Source of the DNA: Bacteroidota bacterium
GTDB taxonomy: Bacteria; Bacteroidota; Bacteroidia; Flavobacteriales_D; Crocinitomicaceae
Length of the DNA: 15,542 bases
Direction: 5' to 3'
Assembly: GCA_016866375.1 (NCBI GenBank)
Contig: VGMK01000027.1
Span: forward strand, 1 to 15,542
Part shown: piece after piece, positions 1 through 5,861 of the stretch
Layout of the letters: every line of letters begins with the position of its first letter
How positions within the stretch are numbered: the stretch's first letter is position 1
The notes under the pieces: generated by a model
Told to the model about the DNA's origin: nothing
Database searches by the model: none
The model's input: the letters and a program-made list of their open reading frames with translations, nothing else
Position numbers and translations under genes: made by a program

Positions 1-73
1 CCATTTTAATAAACATAAATACTAAGCCTAGAATGGCTAATCCGATTGGCACAAAAATTAAATTTGATTCCAT
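1..73 (-). CDS. hppA: N-terminus of probable membrane-bound pyrophosphatase (partial)
   Basis: Only the first 24 codons lie in the window; the rest runs off the left edge. The peptide starts MESNLIFVPIGLAILGLVFM and continues FIKM, a single hydrophobic helix right at the N-terminus. This matches, from memory, the first membrane helix of Bacteroidota cation-translocating (Na+ or H+) inorganic pyrophosphatases, which hydrolyse PPi in the inner membrane to pump ions. The reading frame is open from the ATG at 71-73 to the edge, and a good TAnnTTTG promoter lies 35 nt upstream, so a real gene start is well supported. The identity is not, because no catalytic motif is visible; any small-helix membrane protein could begin this way. 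Confidence 0.5.
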   Translation of the reverse strand, partial: MESNLIFVPIGLAILGLVFMFIKM

Positions 74-108
74 AATTAATTTGAATATGGTTAATTACAA
101 TTAGGGCG

Positions 109-140
109 CAAAAGTAGTTTTTTCCGCCAACCTGTGCAAA
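109..140 (-). promoter_or_regulatory. Bacteroidota-type promoter of the pyrophosphatase-like gene
   Basis: Read on the minus strand, the -7 octamer is TACTTTTG (109-116), a full match to TAnnTTTG. A -33 TTTG lies at 137-140, with a 20-nt spacer. Transcription would start near 102-104, giving a leader of about 30 nt before the ATG at 73. This is the only site in the window where both boxes are complete. Confidence 0.65.
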
Positions 141-150
141 TACGAGAATT

Positions 151-171
151 AAAAAACAAGGTTACGAAACC
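151..171 (-). terminator. Weak hairpin terminator after thioredoxin
   Basis: Immediately after the thioredoxin stop codon, the minus strand reads GGTT-TCGT-AACC (160-171) followed by TTG and six T (151-156). The stem is only 4 bp, so termination is plausible but weak. It would separate thioredoxin from the pyrophosphatase-like gene. Confidence 0.35.
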
Positions 172-172
172 A

Positions 173-469
173 TTAAAGATGTGGTTGAATTTTATTTAAT
201 AGTGTGTTTACAGGAATTACACCACTTTCTCTCCAAAGGGTTTCCCCTCCTTTAAAGAGCATAAGTGATGGCACGCTTCTAATTTTAAATTGATCTGTGA
301 CGTTTGGGTTTTTGTCAATGTCAATTTTCAAAATTGTGATTTTATCTCCAATTTGTTTTTTTAAATCGTCTAAAATGGGATGAACCATTTTGCATGGTCC
401 GCACCAAGTGGCATAAAAATCGATTAGTGTAGGAATATCTTTTTTAAGGATGTCGTTGAATTTACTCAT
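173..469 (-). CDS. trxA: Thioredoxin
   Basis: This 98-residue protein has the length of a single-domain cytoplasmic thioredoxin, with no signal peptide. The active site WCGPC is at residues 22-26, preceded by the buried Asp17 in LIDFYAT. The cis-proline is Pro67 in the SVPS motif, and the KGG turn at 73-75 and C-terminal helix follow. Thioredoxin reduces disulfides in client enzymes using electrons from thioredoxin reductase, which is not in the window. Likely clients nearby are the Bcp peroxiredoxin (2448-2927) and MsrB (10318-10707). The gene stands alone: a terminator (518-545) lies upstream after the lipoprotein gene, and a -7-like box TAATTTTA ends 4 nt before the ATG. Genomes often carry several thioredoxins, so the symbol denotes the family rather than proven primary trxA. 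Confidence 0.92.
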   Translation of the reverse strand: MSKFNDILKKDIPTLIDFYATWCGPCKMVHPILDDLKKQIGDKITILKIDIDKNPNVTDQFKIRSVPSLMLFKGGETLWRESGVIPVNTLLNKIQPHL

Positions 470-473
470 ACTA

Positions 474-481
474 TAAAATTA
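474..481 (-). promoter_or_regulatory. -7-like box directly before the thioredoxin start
   Basis: The minus strand reads TAATTTTA, then TAGT, then ATG. The octamer matches TAnnTTTG at all fixed positions except the final G. A TTG lies 14 nt upstream, which is too close for a canonical -33 box. If functional, transcription would begin at or next to the start codon. The same spacing recurs elsewhere in the window. Confidence 0.4.
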
Positions 482-517
482 CTGGATTGATTAGTCAATT
501 TATGTAACATAAGATAC

Positions 518-545
518 AAAAAAAAGCGGACAAAATTGCCCGCTT
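518..545 (-). terminator. Rho-independent terminator of the lipoprotein gene
   Basis: On the minus strand the sequence AAGCGGGC (538-545) pairs with GTCCGCTT (524-531) around a 6-nt loop, with one G-U pair. A run of eight T (518-525, partly within the stem base) follows. It lies 20 nt beyond the lipoprotein stop codon and upstream of thioredoxin. Confidence 0.8.
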
Positions 546-564
546 GACTTTTGAATTTCGTATT

Positions 565-1269
565 TTATTGTTTTGTATAGGTTGCTACGCATTGTCCCTC
601 TCCACCGATTAAAGGGGTAGAATTAACATATGTATAATTAATGGTTATTTGATTCCCCTGGCTATTCATAGTTCCAGACCCAGAAAAATCAATGTTACCG
701 ATGGTTATATTAGCGGACTGCTGTGGTATGGTAATAGTCGCTCCATTTATTGTTGCATTAGCAGAACCACCTACAAGCATAAACATATTATCAATGACTA
801 ACTGATTTGCCGATGTACCAATACTAACTTCAGGTGTTCCAGCCAATGGAAATCCAGTTCCGCAATCACTTGATACGTCCCACGTTACAGTCCAATTGTC
901 TTGTCCAATAACTACGTCGACTACCCGTTGAGCTGTCGCTGTTCCATTTGCATTGGTTGCGCTGTAATTTACTTCGTAGGATCCCGTTGTTGAGGAGTTT
1001 ACATTATTTTCTGTAACCACATCGACACTTGAGCCATCTTTATTAACTGCTGTTGCTCCAGGGTCATTATACGTTGAACCAACTGAAATAGAAGTGTCCG
1101 CCGAACCAATTAAAGTAAGAATAGGTGTATACAAACAACTGCCGTCGTCCTTTTTCGCTTTGCTGTTGTAATTGGTTGCCGTCGGATCTGTACATCCCTT
1201 TTTCTTACACGAACTCAATTGAGTTAACGAAAAAAGGGCAATTAAGGTAATTAGTAATGTATTTTTCAT
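565..1269 (-). CDS. Outer-membrane-type lipoprotein with DUF5011-like Ig domain
   Basis: This 234-residue protein has a lipoprotein signal peptide: Lys2, a hydrophobic stretch at 4-17, then lipobox LSSC with the lipidated Cys21. Lysines at 22-24 follow. Residues 25-45 are GCTDPTATNYN...DDGSC, a short Cys-bracketed module (Cys26, Cys45) frequent in secreted marine Bacteroidota proteins. Residues about 50-120 resemble the DUF5011 / bacterial surface Ig-like fold (ILTLIGSADTSISVGSTYNDPGA, then GSYEVNYSATNANGTATAQR). The remaining C-terminal 110 residues, with Cys136 and Cys227, are beta-rich and I do not recognise them. There is no T9SS sorting tail. It is probably a cell-surface or periplasm-facing lipoprotein of unknown role. 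It has its own promoter and terminator, so it is monocistronic. Confidence 0.85.
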   Translation of the reverse strand: MKNTLLITLIALFSLTQLSSCKKKGCTDPTATNYNSKAKKDDGSCLYTPILTLIGSADTSISVGSTYNDPGATAVNKDGSSVDVVTENNVNSSTTGSYEVNYSATNANGTATAQRVVDVVIGQDNWTVTWDVSSDCGTGFPLAGTPEVSIGTSANQLVIDNMFMLVGGSANATINGATITIPQQSANITIGNIDFSGSGTMNSQGNQITINYTYVNSTPLIGGEGQCVATYTKQ

Positions 1270-1285
1270 TTAGTTTATTTTGCCT

Positions 1286-1316
1286 CAAATATAAAAAAAA
1301 AACGGTTACAAAGCAA
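1286..1316 (-). promoter_or_regulatory. Promoter of the lipoprotein gene, overlapping the recA terminator
   Basis: On the minus strand the -7 octamer is TATATTTG (1286-1293), a full TAnnTTTG match. A TTG at 1314-1316 lies 20 nt upstream and falls inside the loop of the recA terminator. The predicted start is near 1280, giving a leader of about 10 nt before ATG 1269. Confidence 0.55.
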
Positions 1317-1329
1317 GTAACCGTTTTTT
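1293..1329 (-). terminator. Terminator downstream of recA (symmetrical)
   Basis: A perfect 13-bp inverted repeat, AAAAAACGGTTAC (1297-1309) and GTAACCGTTTTTT (1317-1329), brackets a 7-nt loop. On the minus strand it ends in a run of at least ten T. It lies 17 nt beyond the recA stop codon. The symmetry makes it capable of bidirectional termination, but no plus-strand gene reads into it. Confidence 0.9.
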
Positions 1330-1346
1330 CACCTAACGATATGCAC

Positions 1347-2378
1347 TCAGTCCTGAATAACCTGAGATTGAGCCTCAGGTGATCCAAGTGCTTCTTTAAT
1401 TCTAATTTCTAATTCTTCAGAAAGTTCAGGATTATCTTGGAGCAATGATTTAATGGCGTCTCTACCTTGCCCTAGCCTGGTTTCTCCATATGAGAACCAT
1501 GACCCACTTTTTTTCAAAATATTCAATTCCACACCGAGGTCGATAATTTCACCAATTTTCGATATTCCCTCTCCATACATTACATCAAATTCAGCTTTTC
1601 GAAAAGGGGGAGCAACTTTATTTTTCACGATTTTTACTTTCACACGATTTCCCATGACTTCCTCTCCGTCTTTAATTTGTGCTGCTTTCCGAATGTCCAG
1701 TCGCAGTGAAGCGTAAAACTTCAAGGCATTACCTCCTGTTGTTGTTTCAGGATTTCCGAACATTACACCTATCTTATCGCGCAACTGATTTATGAATATA
1801 CAACAACACCCAGCCTTATTAATGGAGCCGGTAAGTTTTCTCAATGCTTTTGACATCAAACGTGCTTGAAGGCCCATCTGCGAGTCCCCCATCTCTCCCT
1901 CGATTTCTGCTTTCGGGGTTAAAGCAGCTACTGAATCAATGACGATCAAATCAATGGCGCCCGATCGAATTAAGTTGTCTGCGATTTCTAGCGCTTGTTC
2001 TCCATTATCAGGCTGTGAAATCAATAAATTATCAACATCCACGCCTAATTTTTTTGCATAAAATTGGTCGAAAGCATGCTCAGCATCAATGAAAGCGGCA
2101 ATTCCTCCTTGTTTTTGAACTTCAGCTATTGCGTGAATTGCCAGCGTTGTTTTACCCGAAGACTCTGGGCCGTAGATTTCAACTACACGCCCTTTTGGGT
2201 ATCCATTCACTCCTAATGCCATATCTAAAGTGATGGATCCTGTTGGTATTACTTCAACTTTTTCAACAGGGGAGTCTCCTAATTTCATGACGGACCCTTT
2301 GCCAAAAGTTTTATCCAACTTTTCCATAGTAAGTTGAAGTGCTTTTAATTTTTCTACATTTAATTCTCTATTTCCCAT
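1347..2378 (-). CDS. recA: Recombinase RecA
   Basis: This is a 343-residue RecA of normal length. RecA forms filaments on single-stranded DNA, drives ATP-dependent strand exchange, and acts as the SOS co-protease where LexA exists. The Walker A motif GPESSGKT is at 70-77 and Walker B LIVID at 144-148. The L1/L2 loop region includes EMGDSQMGLQARLMSKALRK (162-181) and the INQLRDKIGVMFGNPETTTGG block (196-216). The RecA signature ALKFYASLR is at 218-226. Three consecutive cysteines (191-193) lie just before FINQLR, which I recall as common in Bacteroidota RecA. The C-terminal acidic tail is short. The ATG at 2376-2378 gives the standard N-terminus. It is preceded by its own TAnnTTTG promoter box and ended by a strong terminator, so it is transcribed alone, although read-through from bcp 69 bp upstream is possible. 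Confidence 0.98.
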   Translation of the reverse strand: MGNRELNVEKLKALQLTMEKLDKTFGKGSVMKLGDSPVEKVEVIPTGSITLDMALGVNGYPKGRVVEIYGPESSGKTTLAIHAIAEVQKQGGIAAFIDAEHAFDQFYAKKLGVDVDNLLISQPDNGEQALEIADNLIRSGAIDLIVIDSVAALTPKAEIEGEMGDSQMGLQARLMSKALRKLTGSINKAGCCCIFINQLRDKIGVMFGNPETTTGGNALKFYASLRLDIRKAAQIKDGEEVMGNRVKVKIVKNKVAPPFRKAEFDVMYGEGISKIGEIIDLGVELNILKKSGSWFSYGETRLGQGRDAIKSLLQDNPELSEELEIRIKEALGSPEAQSQVIQD

Positions 2379-2421
2379 ATCGTTTATAATTTTGAGCCTA
2401 GCTCGAGTTAATTAATTTATC

Positions 2422-2429
2422 CAAAGGTA
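2422..2429 (-). promoter_or_regulatory. -7 box of the recA promoter
   Basis: The minus strand reads TACCTTTG, a full TAnnTTTG match, 43 nt upstream of the recA ATG. No clear TTTG -33 box is present at the expected 19-20 nt. The predicted leader is about 38 nt and contains the small palindromes at 2394-2415. Confidence 0.5.
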
Positions 2430-2447
2430 TTTTAATGTAGTCGTAAA

Positions 2448-2927
2448 CTATTTACGTTCTACTTTTGTTTCGTAAATTTCCATGATTTCTTGTGCATGAT
2501 TTTTTGTGTCAGGCTTTTCAATCACATGAATTAGTTTACCGTTTTCATTGAAAAGGAAAGAAGTTCGGTGAATTCCATCGTATACTTTTCCCATAAATTT
2601 TTTTGTGCCCCAAACTCCAAAAGCATTTATAAATTCTTTTGCCTCGTCGGATATAAGTGTAAACGGAAGGTCATACTTTGAACTAAATTTAGCGTGCGCA
2701 CTTACAGAATCCGCACTAATACCTATAACTTCTATACCTCTATTTTTTAGCTGATCTATATCATCTCTTATACTGCATGCTTGGGCAGTACATCCCGGTG
2801 TATCGTCTTTAGGATAAAAATATACCACGGTCTTTTTTCCGATGAATGATGTCAACTGAATCTCCATGCCTCCCTGATTTCTACCGCATAAATTTGGTAA
2901 TTGTGAACCTGTCTCTAATTTTTTCAT
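2448..2927 (-). CDS. bcp: Thiol peroxidase of the Bcp/PrxQ family
   Basis: A 159-residue cytoplasmic peroxiredoxin that reduces H2O2 and organic hydroperoxides, usually recycled by thioredoxin. The active-site segment YPKDDTPGCTAQACSIRD spans residues 38-55. The peroxidatic Cys is Cys46 and the resolving Cys is Cys51, the CxxxxC spacing that defines Bcp/PrxQ. Conserved Thr43 and Arg121 (HRTSFLF) complete the peroxide pocket, and the family motif FGVWG is at 103-107. The start at 2925-2927 gives the usual family length. It is encoded just upstream of recA on the same strand and has its own TAnnTTTG box. The adjacency to recA fits oxidative and DNA damage protection, but that is inference. Confidence 0.93.
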   Translation of the reverse strand: MKKLETGSQLPNLCGRNQGGMEIQLTSFIGKKTVVYFYPKDDTPGCTAQACSIRDDIDQLKNRGIEVIGISADSVSAHAKFSSKYDLPFTLISDEAKEFINAFGVWGTKKFMGKVYDGIHRTSFLFNENGKLIHVIEKPDTKNHAQEIMEIYETKVERK

Positions 2928-2967
2928 AATGATTAAATAATAAACTTAATAATGACTAAAAAGTAAT

Positions 2968-2975
2968 CAAATGTA
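2968..2975 (-). promoter_or_regulatory. -7 box of the bcp promoter
   Basis: The minus strand reads TACATTTG, a full TAnnTTTG match, 40 nt upstream of the bcp ATG. The -33 region has no TTTG at the right distance, only T-rich sequence. Confidence 0.45.
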
Positions 2976-3017
2976 AGAAACATTTTCAATAAAAAAACAT
3001 AAGTTGAAAAAAAGTTC

Positions 3018-3041
3018 AAAAAACAATCTTAGAACTAAGAT
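3018..3041 (-). terminator. Probable terminator after the DUF423 gene
   Basis: A perfect 7-bp inverted repeat, ATCTTAG-AA-CTAAGAT (3026-3041), is followed on the minus strand by TG and six T (3018-3023). The stem has only two G-C pairs. It lies 15 nt past the DUF423 gene stop and upstream of the bcp promoter, which is the right place to insulate the two genes. Confidence 0.55.
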
Positions 3042-3056
3042 ACTTTTTCAATCGTA

Positions 3057-3443
3057 TTATTTAATTTTTGCAGTAAGAATCTTGATAAGTAAAATTAACC
3101 AGGCACTAACCATAAATAGTCCACCAATAGGTGTCAATGGTCCCAATAGCGCCGTTGGTAGATTTATTACTTCACTGAAAGTCAGTATATAAATCGAAAA
3201 ACAAAAAAGTATAGTTCCAACCAGCATCAGTTGATAAAAGACCTTCAACGATAATTCAGTAGGAGACTGAAGTCCTACAATGAGTAGTCCAAGCCCTTGA
3301 ATTAATTGATACCGAACACCAGTCTCAAATGAGTTTAATTTTGCTGTTGAGACAATTTCTTTTAGACTATGTGCGCCAAATGCACCGCATACAATGCCTG
3401 AAAGAATTAATAGAATACCTGTTACAGCTATCGTTTTATTCAT
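3057..3443 (-). CDS. DUF423 family small membrane protein
   Basis: A 128-residue integral membrane protein of the DUF423 (YgdD/TMEM256-like) family, of unknown biochemical role. Four hydrophobic helices are visible at about 4-24, 47-60, 70-90 and 96-122. Family landmarks are GAFGAHSLKEI (21-31), the F-x-TG-x-x-YQ segment (FETGVRYQLIQGLGLL, 39-54) and LLGPLTPIGGLFMVSAWLILL near the C-terminus. The position after YQ that is usually His in this family is Gln here (YQLIQ). The gene is divergent from the operon starting at 3494, with 50 bp between starts, and is followed by a weak hairpin terminator. Confidence 0.85.
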   Translation of the reverse strand: MNKTIAVTGILLILSGIVCGAFGAHSLKEIVSTAKLNSFETGVRYQLIQGLGLLIVGLQSPTELSLKVFYQLMLVGTILFCFSIYILTFSEVINLPTALLGPLTPIGGLFMVSAWLILLIKILTAKIK

Positions 3444-3447
3444 TCTT

Positions 3448-3455
3448 CAAATTTC
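3448..3455 (-). promoter_or_regulatory. -7-like box directly before the DUF423 start
   Basis: The minus strand reads GAAATTTG, then AAGA, then ATG. It differs from TAnnTTTG only in the first base. The 4-nt distance to the start codon is the same as at several other genes here, which is the main reason to list it. Confidence 0.35.
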
Positions 3456-3481
3456 TTAAAAATTAATTGTTTTACAAATCT

Positions 3482-3489
3482 TATCTTTG
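3482..3489 (+). promoter_or_regulatory. -7 box of the mrp-nifU-rlmH operon promoter
   Basis: TATCTTTG is a full TAnnTTTG match, followed by TGGC and then the ATG at 3494. No TTTG -33 box is evident 19-20 nt upstream. The transcription start should fall at or next to the start codon, predicting a leaderless operon mRNA. Confidence 0.6.
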
Positions 3490-3493
3490 TGGC

Positions 3494-4069
3494 ATGCTAC
3501 GCAAAGACCGTATCGTTGCCATTGTTTTAATATCAATCGTACTTTGTACAATTCTTTTTTTCTATTGGAAAAGTAATGATAATAGCACAAAAACTCTGAC
3601 AAGTGAGAAATCCAATGATTTTGACTATTACCAATTCAAACCTTTTAATTTGACAAAATATGAGATAAATGCCACAATTCTTTTGCCGGACGAAACGGCT
3701 GGAATCGGGACAGCATTTACACCCGAAATGACGCACGAGGAAGGAAGTCACCTCTGGCAATTGCAGTTGGGTAGAAATTTTATCATTCACATCGAAGATT
3801 TAGGAGAGTTAACCGATGTTTTTCAAGAGTTTAAGCAGAATTTACAAAAATCATCAGCGTTTACTATTTCTTCTATAGTGGACTCAGATAGCTTGATTGT
3901 TTATGGCAGGTCATTGTCAAAGCAATACCAAAAAGAAAACAAGGAAACATTTCATATTTTTGCTGTAAAATACCTGGACGGTCGATGCTATCAGTTTAGA
4001 AATAAAGAGGAAGGAAATACCAAAACGGAAATACTTTTTATGCAAAAGTCAATTGAGTCTATCAAATGA
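3494..4069 (+). CDS. Unknown single-pass membrane-anchored protein, first gene of the mrp operon
   Basis: I do not recognise this 191-residue protein. From the ATG at 3494 it has a short basic N-terminus (MLRKDR), one hydrophobic segment at about 7-24, then a polar and probably periplasmic domain. There is no lipobox: the Cys in SIVLC is preceded by Leu, which signal peptidase II does not accept. A frame extension to a TTG at 3467 is rejected because the -7 box lies between the two starts. The soluble part has mixed alpha/beta character with a DETAGIGTAFTPEMTHEEG stretch and ends on IESIK. Its stop codon overlaps the mrp start (ATGA, 4066-4069), indicating translational coupling, so a link to Mrp function or simply to its expression is possible. 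No function is assigned. Confidence 0.75.
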   Translation: MLRKDRIVAIVLISIVLCTILFFYWKSNDNSTKTLTSEKSNDFDYYQFKPFNLTKYEINATILLPDETAGIGTAFTPEMTHEEGSHLWQLQLGRNFIIHIEDLGELTDVFQEFKQNLQKSSAFTISSIVDSDSLIVYGRSLSKQYQKENKETFHIFAVKYLDGRCYQFRNKEEGNTKTEILFMQKSIESIK

Positions 4070-5139
4070 GTAAAAAAATAAAGCGCGAAGAAGTTCTCGA
4101 CATATTGGGGAAAATAACAGATCCTGATCTAAAAAAAGACATTGTCAGTGCAAATTTATTAGAAAATTTAGAGATCGAAGAAAATCTCATTCACTTGTCC
4201 ATAGTTATTTCCAACCCTGCTCTCCATGCCAGAAAGCGCATGCAGGAGGCGGTTATTTTTAATTTGAAAAGAAAATTTGGTGAACATGTAGATGTGAATT
4301 GTCAGGTAGCCGGTATGAATACTGAGCAAAAAGGTGCCAGACGGAAAATCCTACCGGATGTAAAATATGTAATAGCTATTGCCTCTGGAAAAGGAGGTGT
4401 TGGAAAATCCACAATCACTGCAAATATTGCAGGTGGCTTGAAAAAAATGGGTTTTTCAGTTGGAATTGTTGACGCGGATATACATGGTCCGTCAATACCA
4501 ACTATGTTCGATGTTTTGCGAGAGAGACCAACTATGACCGAAGTAAATGGAGAGCAAATGATTAAACCTGTTGATGCGGGTGGAATTAGTATATTATCCA
4601 TTGGCTTTTTTACGGAACAAGATAACGCTGTTGTTTGGCGTGGACCTATGGCCTCAAAAGCATTGACCCAATTGTTCACCGATGCACATTGGGGAGAATT
4701 GGATTTCTTGATGATTGATTTGCCTCCAGGAACAGGAGATATTCACTTGTCTTTGCTGCAAAATGTTCCTTTGGACGGTGTAATCATTGTAAGTACACCT
4801 CAAGAAGTTGCCTTGGCAGACGCCAGAAGGGGTATTAATATGTTTCGATTGGAATCGATGAAAGTCCCCATTTTAGGTTTGGTGGAGAATATGGCATGGT
4901 TTACACCTGCGGAATTACCAGAAAATAAATATTATATTTTTGGCAGGGATGGAGCCAAAAATCTAGCGGAGGGAATGAATATTCCATTTTTAGGAGCCAT
5001 ACCGCTCGTTCAAAGTATTAGAGAAGCAGGAGACATTGGTCGACCTGCTGTATTTCAGGACAATACACCAACCGCAGAGGCATTTGATAAATTAGTTTGT
5101 AACTTAATCGCTTTTTTAAAAATTAAGAATAGTAAATAA
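4066..5139 (+). CDS. mrp: Mrp/ApbC family P-loop ATPase (Fe-S carrier type)
   Basis: This 357-residue Mrp/ApbC/Nbp35-family protein acts in iron-sulfur cluster delivery in the cytoplasm. Residues about 5-85 form an N-terminal MIP18/DUF59-type domain (EEVLDILGKITDPDLKKDIV). The deviant Walker A SGKGGVGKST is at 107-116, the switch I region DADIHGPSIP at 136-145, and Walker B MIDLPPGTGDIHL at 216-228. STPQEVALADARR (243-255) is also typical. The oddity is the segment after VENM: family members normally carry a CPxC/CxxC motif there that binds the bridging cluster, but this protein reads ENMAWFTPAELPENKYYIFG with no cysteine. Only two cysteines, near residues 79 and 347, occur in the whole protein. 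I recall this variant from other Bacteroidota. It is directly followed by a NifU-domain protein with no gap. Confidence 0.93.
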   Translation: MSKKIKREEVLDILGKITDPDLKKDIVSANLLENLEIEENLIHLSIVISNPALHARKRMQEAVIFNLKRKFGEHVDVNCQVAGMNTEQKGARRKILPDVKYVIAIASGKGGVGKSTITANIAGGLKKMGFSVGIVDADIHGPSIPTMFDVLRERPTMTEVNGEQMIKPVDAGGISILSIGFFTEQDNAVVWRGPMASKALTQLFTDAHWGELDFLMIDLPPGTGDIHLSLLQNVPLDGVIIVSTPQEVALADARRGINMFRLESMKVPILGLVENMAWFTPAELPENKYYIFGRDGAKNLAEGMNIPFLGAIPLVQSIREAGDIGRPAVFQDNTPTAEAFDKLVCNLIAFLKIKNSK

Positions 5140-5379
5140 ATGGAGTTAAATAAAACAAGAGAAAAAGTTTTGCTTGCAATGGAACAATTAAGGCCCTTTC
5201 TTCATGCCGATGGTGGAGATATGGAACTTGTTGAGCTAACAGCGGACAATATTGTAAAAGTACGTATGTTAGGAGCTTGTGGCGATTGTTCAATGAGCTC
5301 CAGCACACTGAAAGCTGGACTAGAGGAAGCATTGCGCTTAGCTGCTCCGGAAATTCGAGCAGTTGAAGCAGTAGACTAA
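5140..5379 (+). CDS. NifU C-terminal-domain protein (Fe-S scaffold)
   Basis: A 79-residue stand-alone NifU C-terminal (Nfu) domain, which holds or transfers a Fe-S cluster. It starts with the family's LRPFLHADGGDMELVEL pattern (17-33). It carries the cluster-binding GACGDCSMSSSTL motif with Cys47 and Cys50. There is no A-type N-terminal domain as in E. coli NfuA. The ATG follows the mrp TAA without any spacer, and rlmH begins 1 nt after its own stop, so the three genes are almost certainly co-transcribed and translationally linked. Pairing of Mrp and a Nfu protein supports a shared Fe-S assembly role (inference). It could supply the cluster ligands that this Mrp lacks. Confidence 0.92.
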   Translation: MELNKTREKVLLAMEQLRPFLHADGGDMELVELTADNIVKVRMLGACGDCSMSSSTLKAGLEEALRLAAPEIRAVEAVD

Positions 5380-5380
5380 A

Positions 5381-5857
5381 ATGCTTAAAGTAAAGTTATT
5401 ACTAATTGGTAAAACATCCTATCCGTTTTTAAGAGATGGGGAAAACGAGTACGTTAAGCGTTTGGTTCATTATTGTAATTTCGAATGTTTTTATTTATCC
5501 GATATCAAAAATGGCAAATCATATACGAAAGAGGAATTAAAAAAAAAGGAGTCACAACAATTTTTGAATAAAATTGAACGAACAGATTTTGTCGTTTTGT
5601 TGGATGAAACAGGGAATCACAAAAGCTCAATCGAATTTGCGCATTGGATATCTGAGAGACTTCAATTTTCTCATCAAACACTTGTTTTTATCATAGGGGG
5701 TGCATATGGAGTTAACAAAGAATTGTATGAGAGGGCTCAGCTGAATTTAGCCCTCTCAAAAATGACATTTTCCCACCAGATGGTGCGTATGATATTTCTC
5801 GAGCAACTTTATAGGGCTTTTACAATCGAAAAGGGTGAAAAGTATCATCACATTTAG
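5381..5857 (+). CDS. rlmH: 23S rRNA (pseudouridine1915-N3)-methyltransferase RlmH
   Basis: A 158-residue SPOUT-fold methyltransferase of normal RlmH length. RlmH methylates pseudouridine 1915 in helix 69 of 23S rRNA in assembled 70S ribosomes, using S-adenosylmethionine. Visible landmarks are LLIGKT at the N-terminus, LDETG (74-78), the SAM-binding knot FIIGGAYGV (103-111), LSKMTFSHQMVR (125-136), EQLYRAFTI (141-149), and the C-terminal YHH (155-157) expected for this family. It is the last gene of the operon. The convergent membrane-protein gene ends 4 nt beyond its stop, and I see no terminator hairpin between them. Confidence 0.97.
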   Translation: MLKVKLLLIGKTSYPFLRDGENEYVKRLVHYCNFECFYLSDIKNGKSYTKEELKKKESQQFLNKIERTDFVVLLDETGNHKSSIEFAHWISERLQFSHQTLVFIIGGAYGVNKELYERAQLNLALSKMTFSHQMVRMIFLEQLYRAFTIEKGEKYHHI

Positions 5858-5861
5858 GTCA

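Noticed and set aside
1453..1716. 87-codon plus-strand open frame antisense to recA
   Set aside because: It lies wholly within recA, has no promoter box, and its translation looks like a complement of a conserved gene rather than a protein.
3004..3192. 62-codon plus-strand open frame across the bcp-DUF423 gap
   Set aside because: It runs through a terminator hairpin and antisense to DUF423, with Lys/Asn-rich low-complexity sequence; no support for a gene.
3467..3493. TTG start for the unknown protein before mrp
   Set aside because: The TAnnTTTG box at 3482-3489 lies between this codon and the ATG at 3494, so the ATG is the more likely start.
3493..3562. Lipoprotein signal in the unknown protein (SIVLC)
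   Set aside because: The residue before Cys is Leu, which does not fit a lipobox, so a membrane anchor is preferred.
4302..4679. 125-codon minus-strand open frame inside mrp
   Set aside because: It is the antisense shadow of the conserved P-loop region of mrp and has no recognisable protein features.
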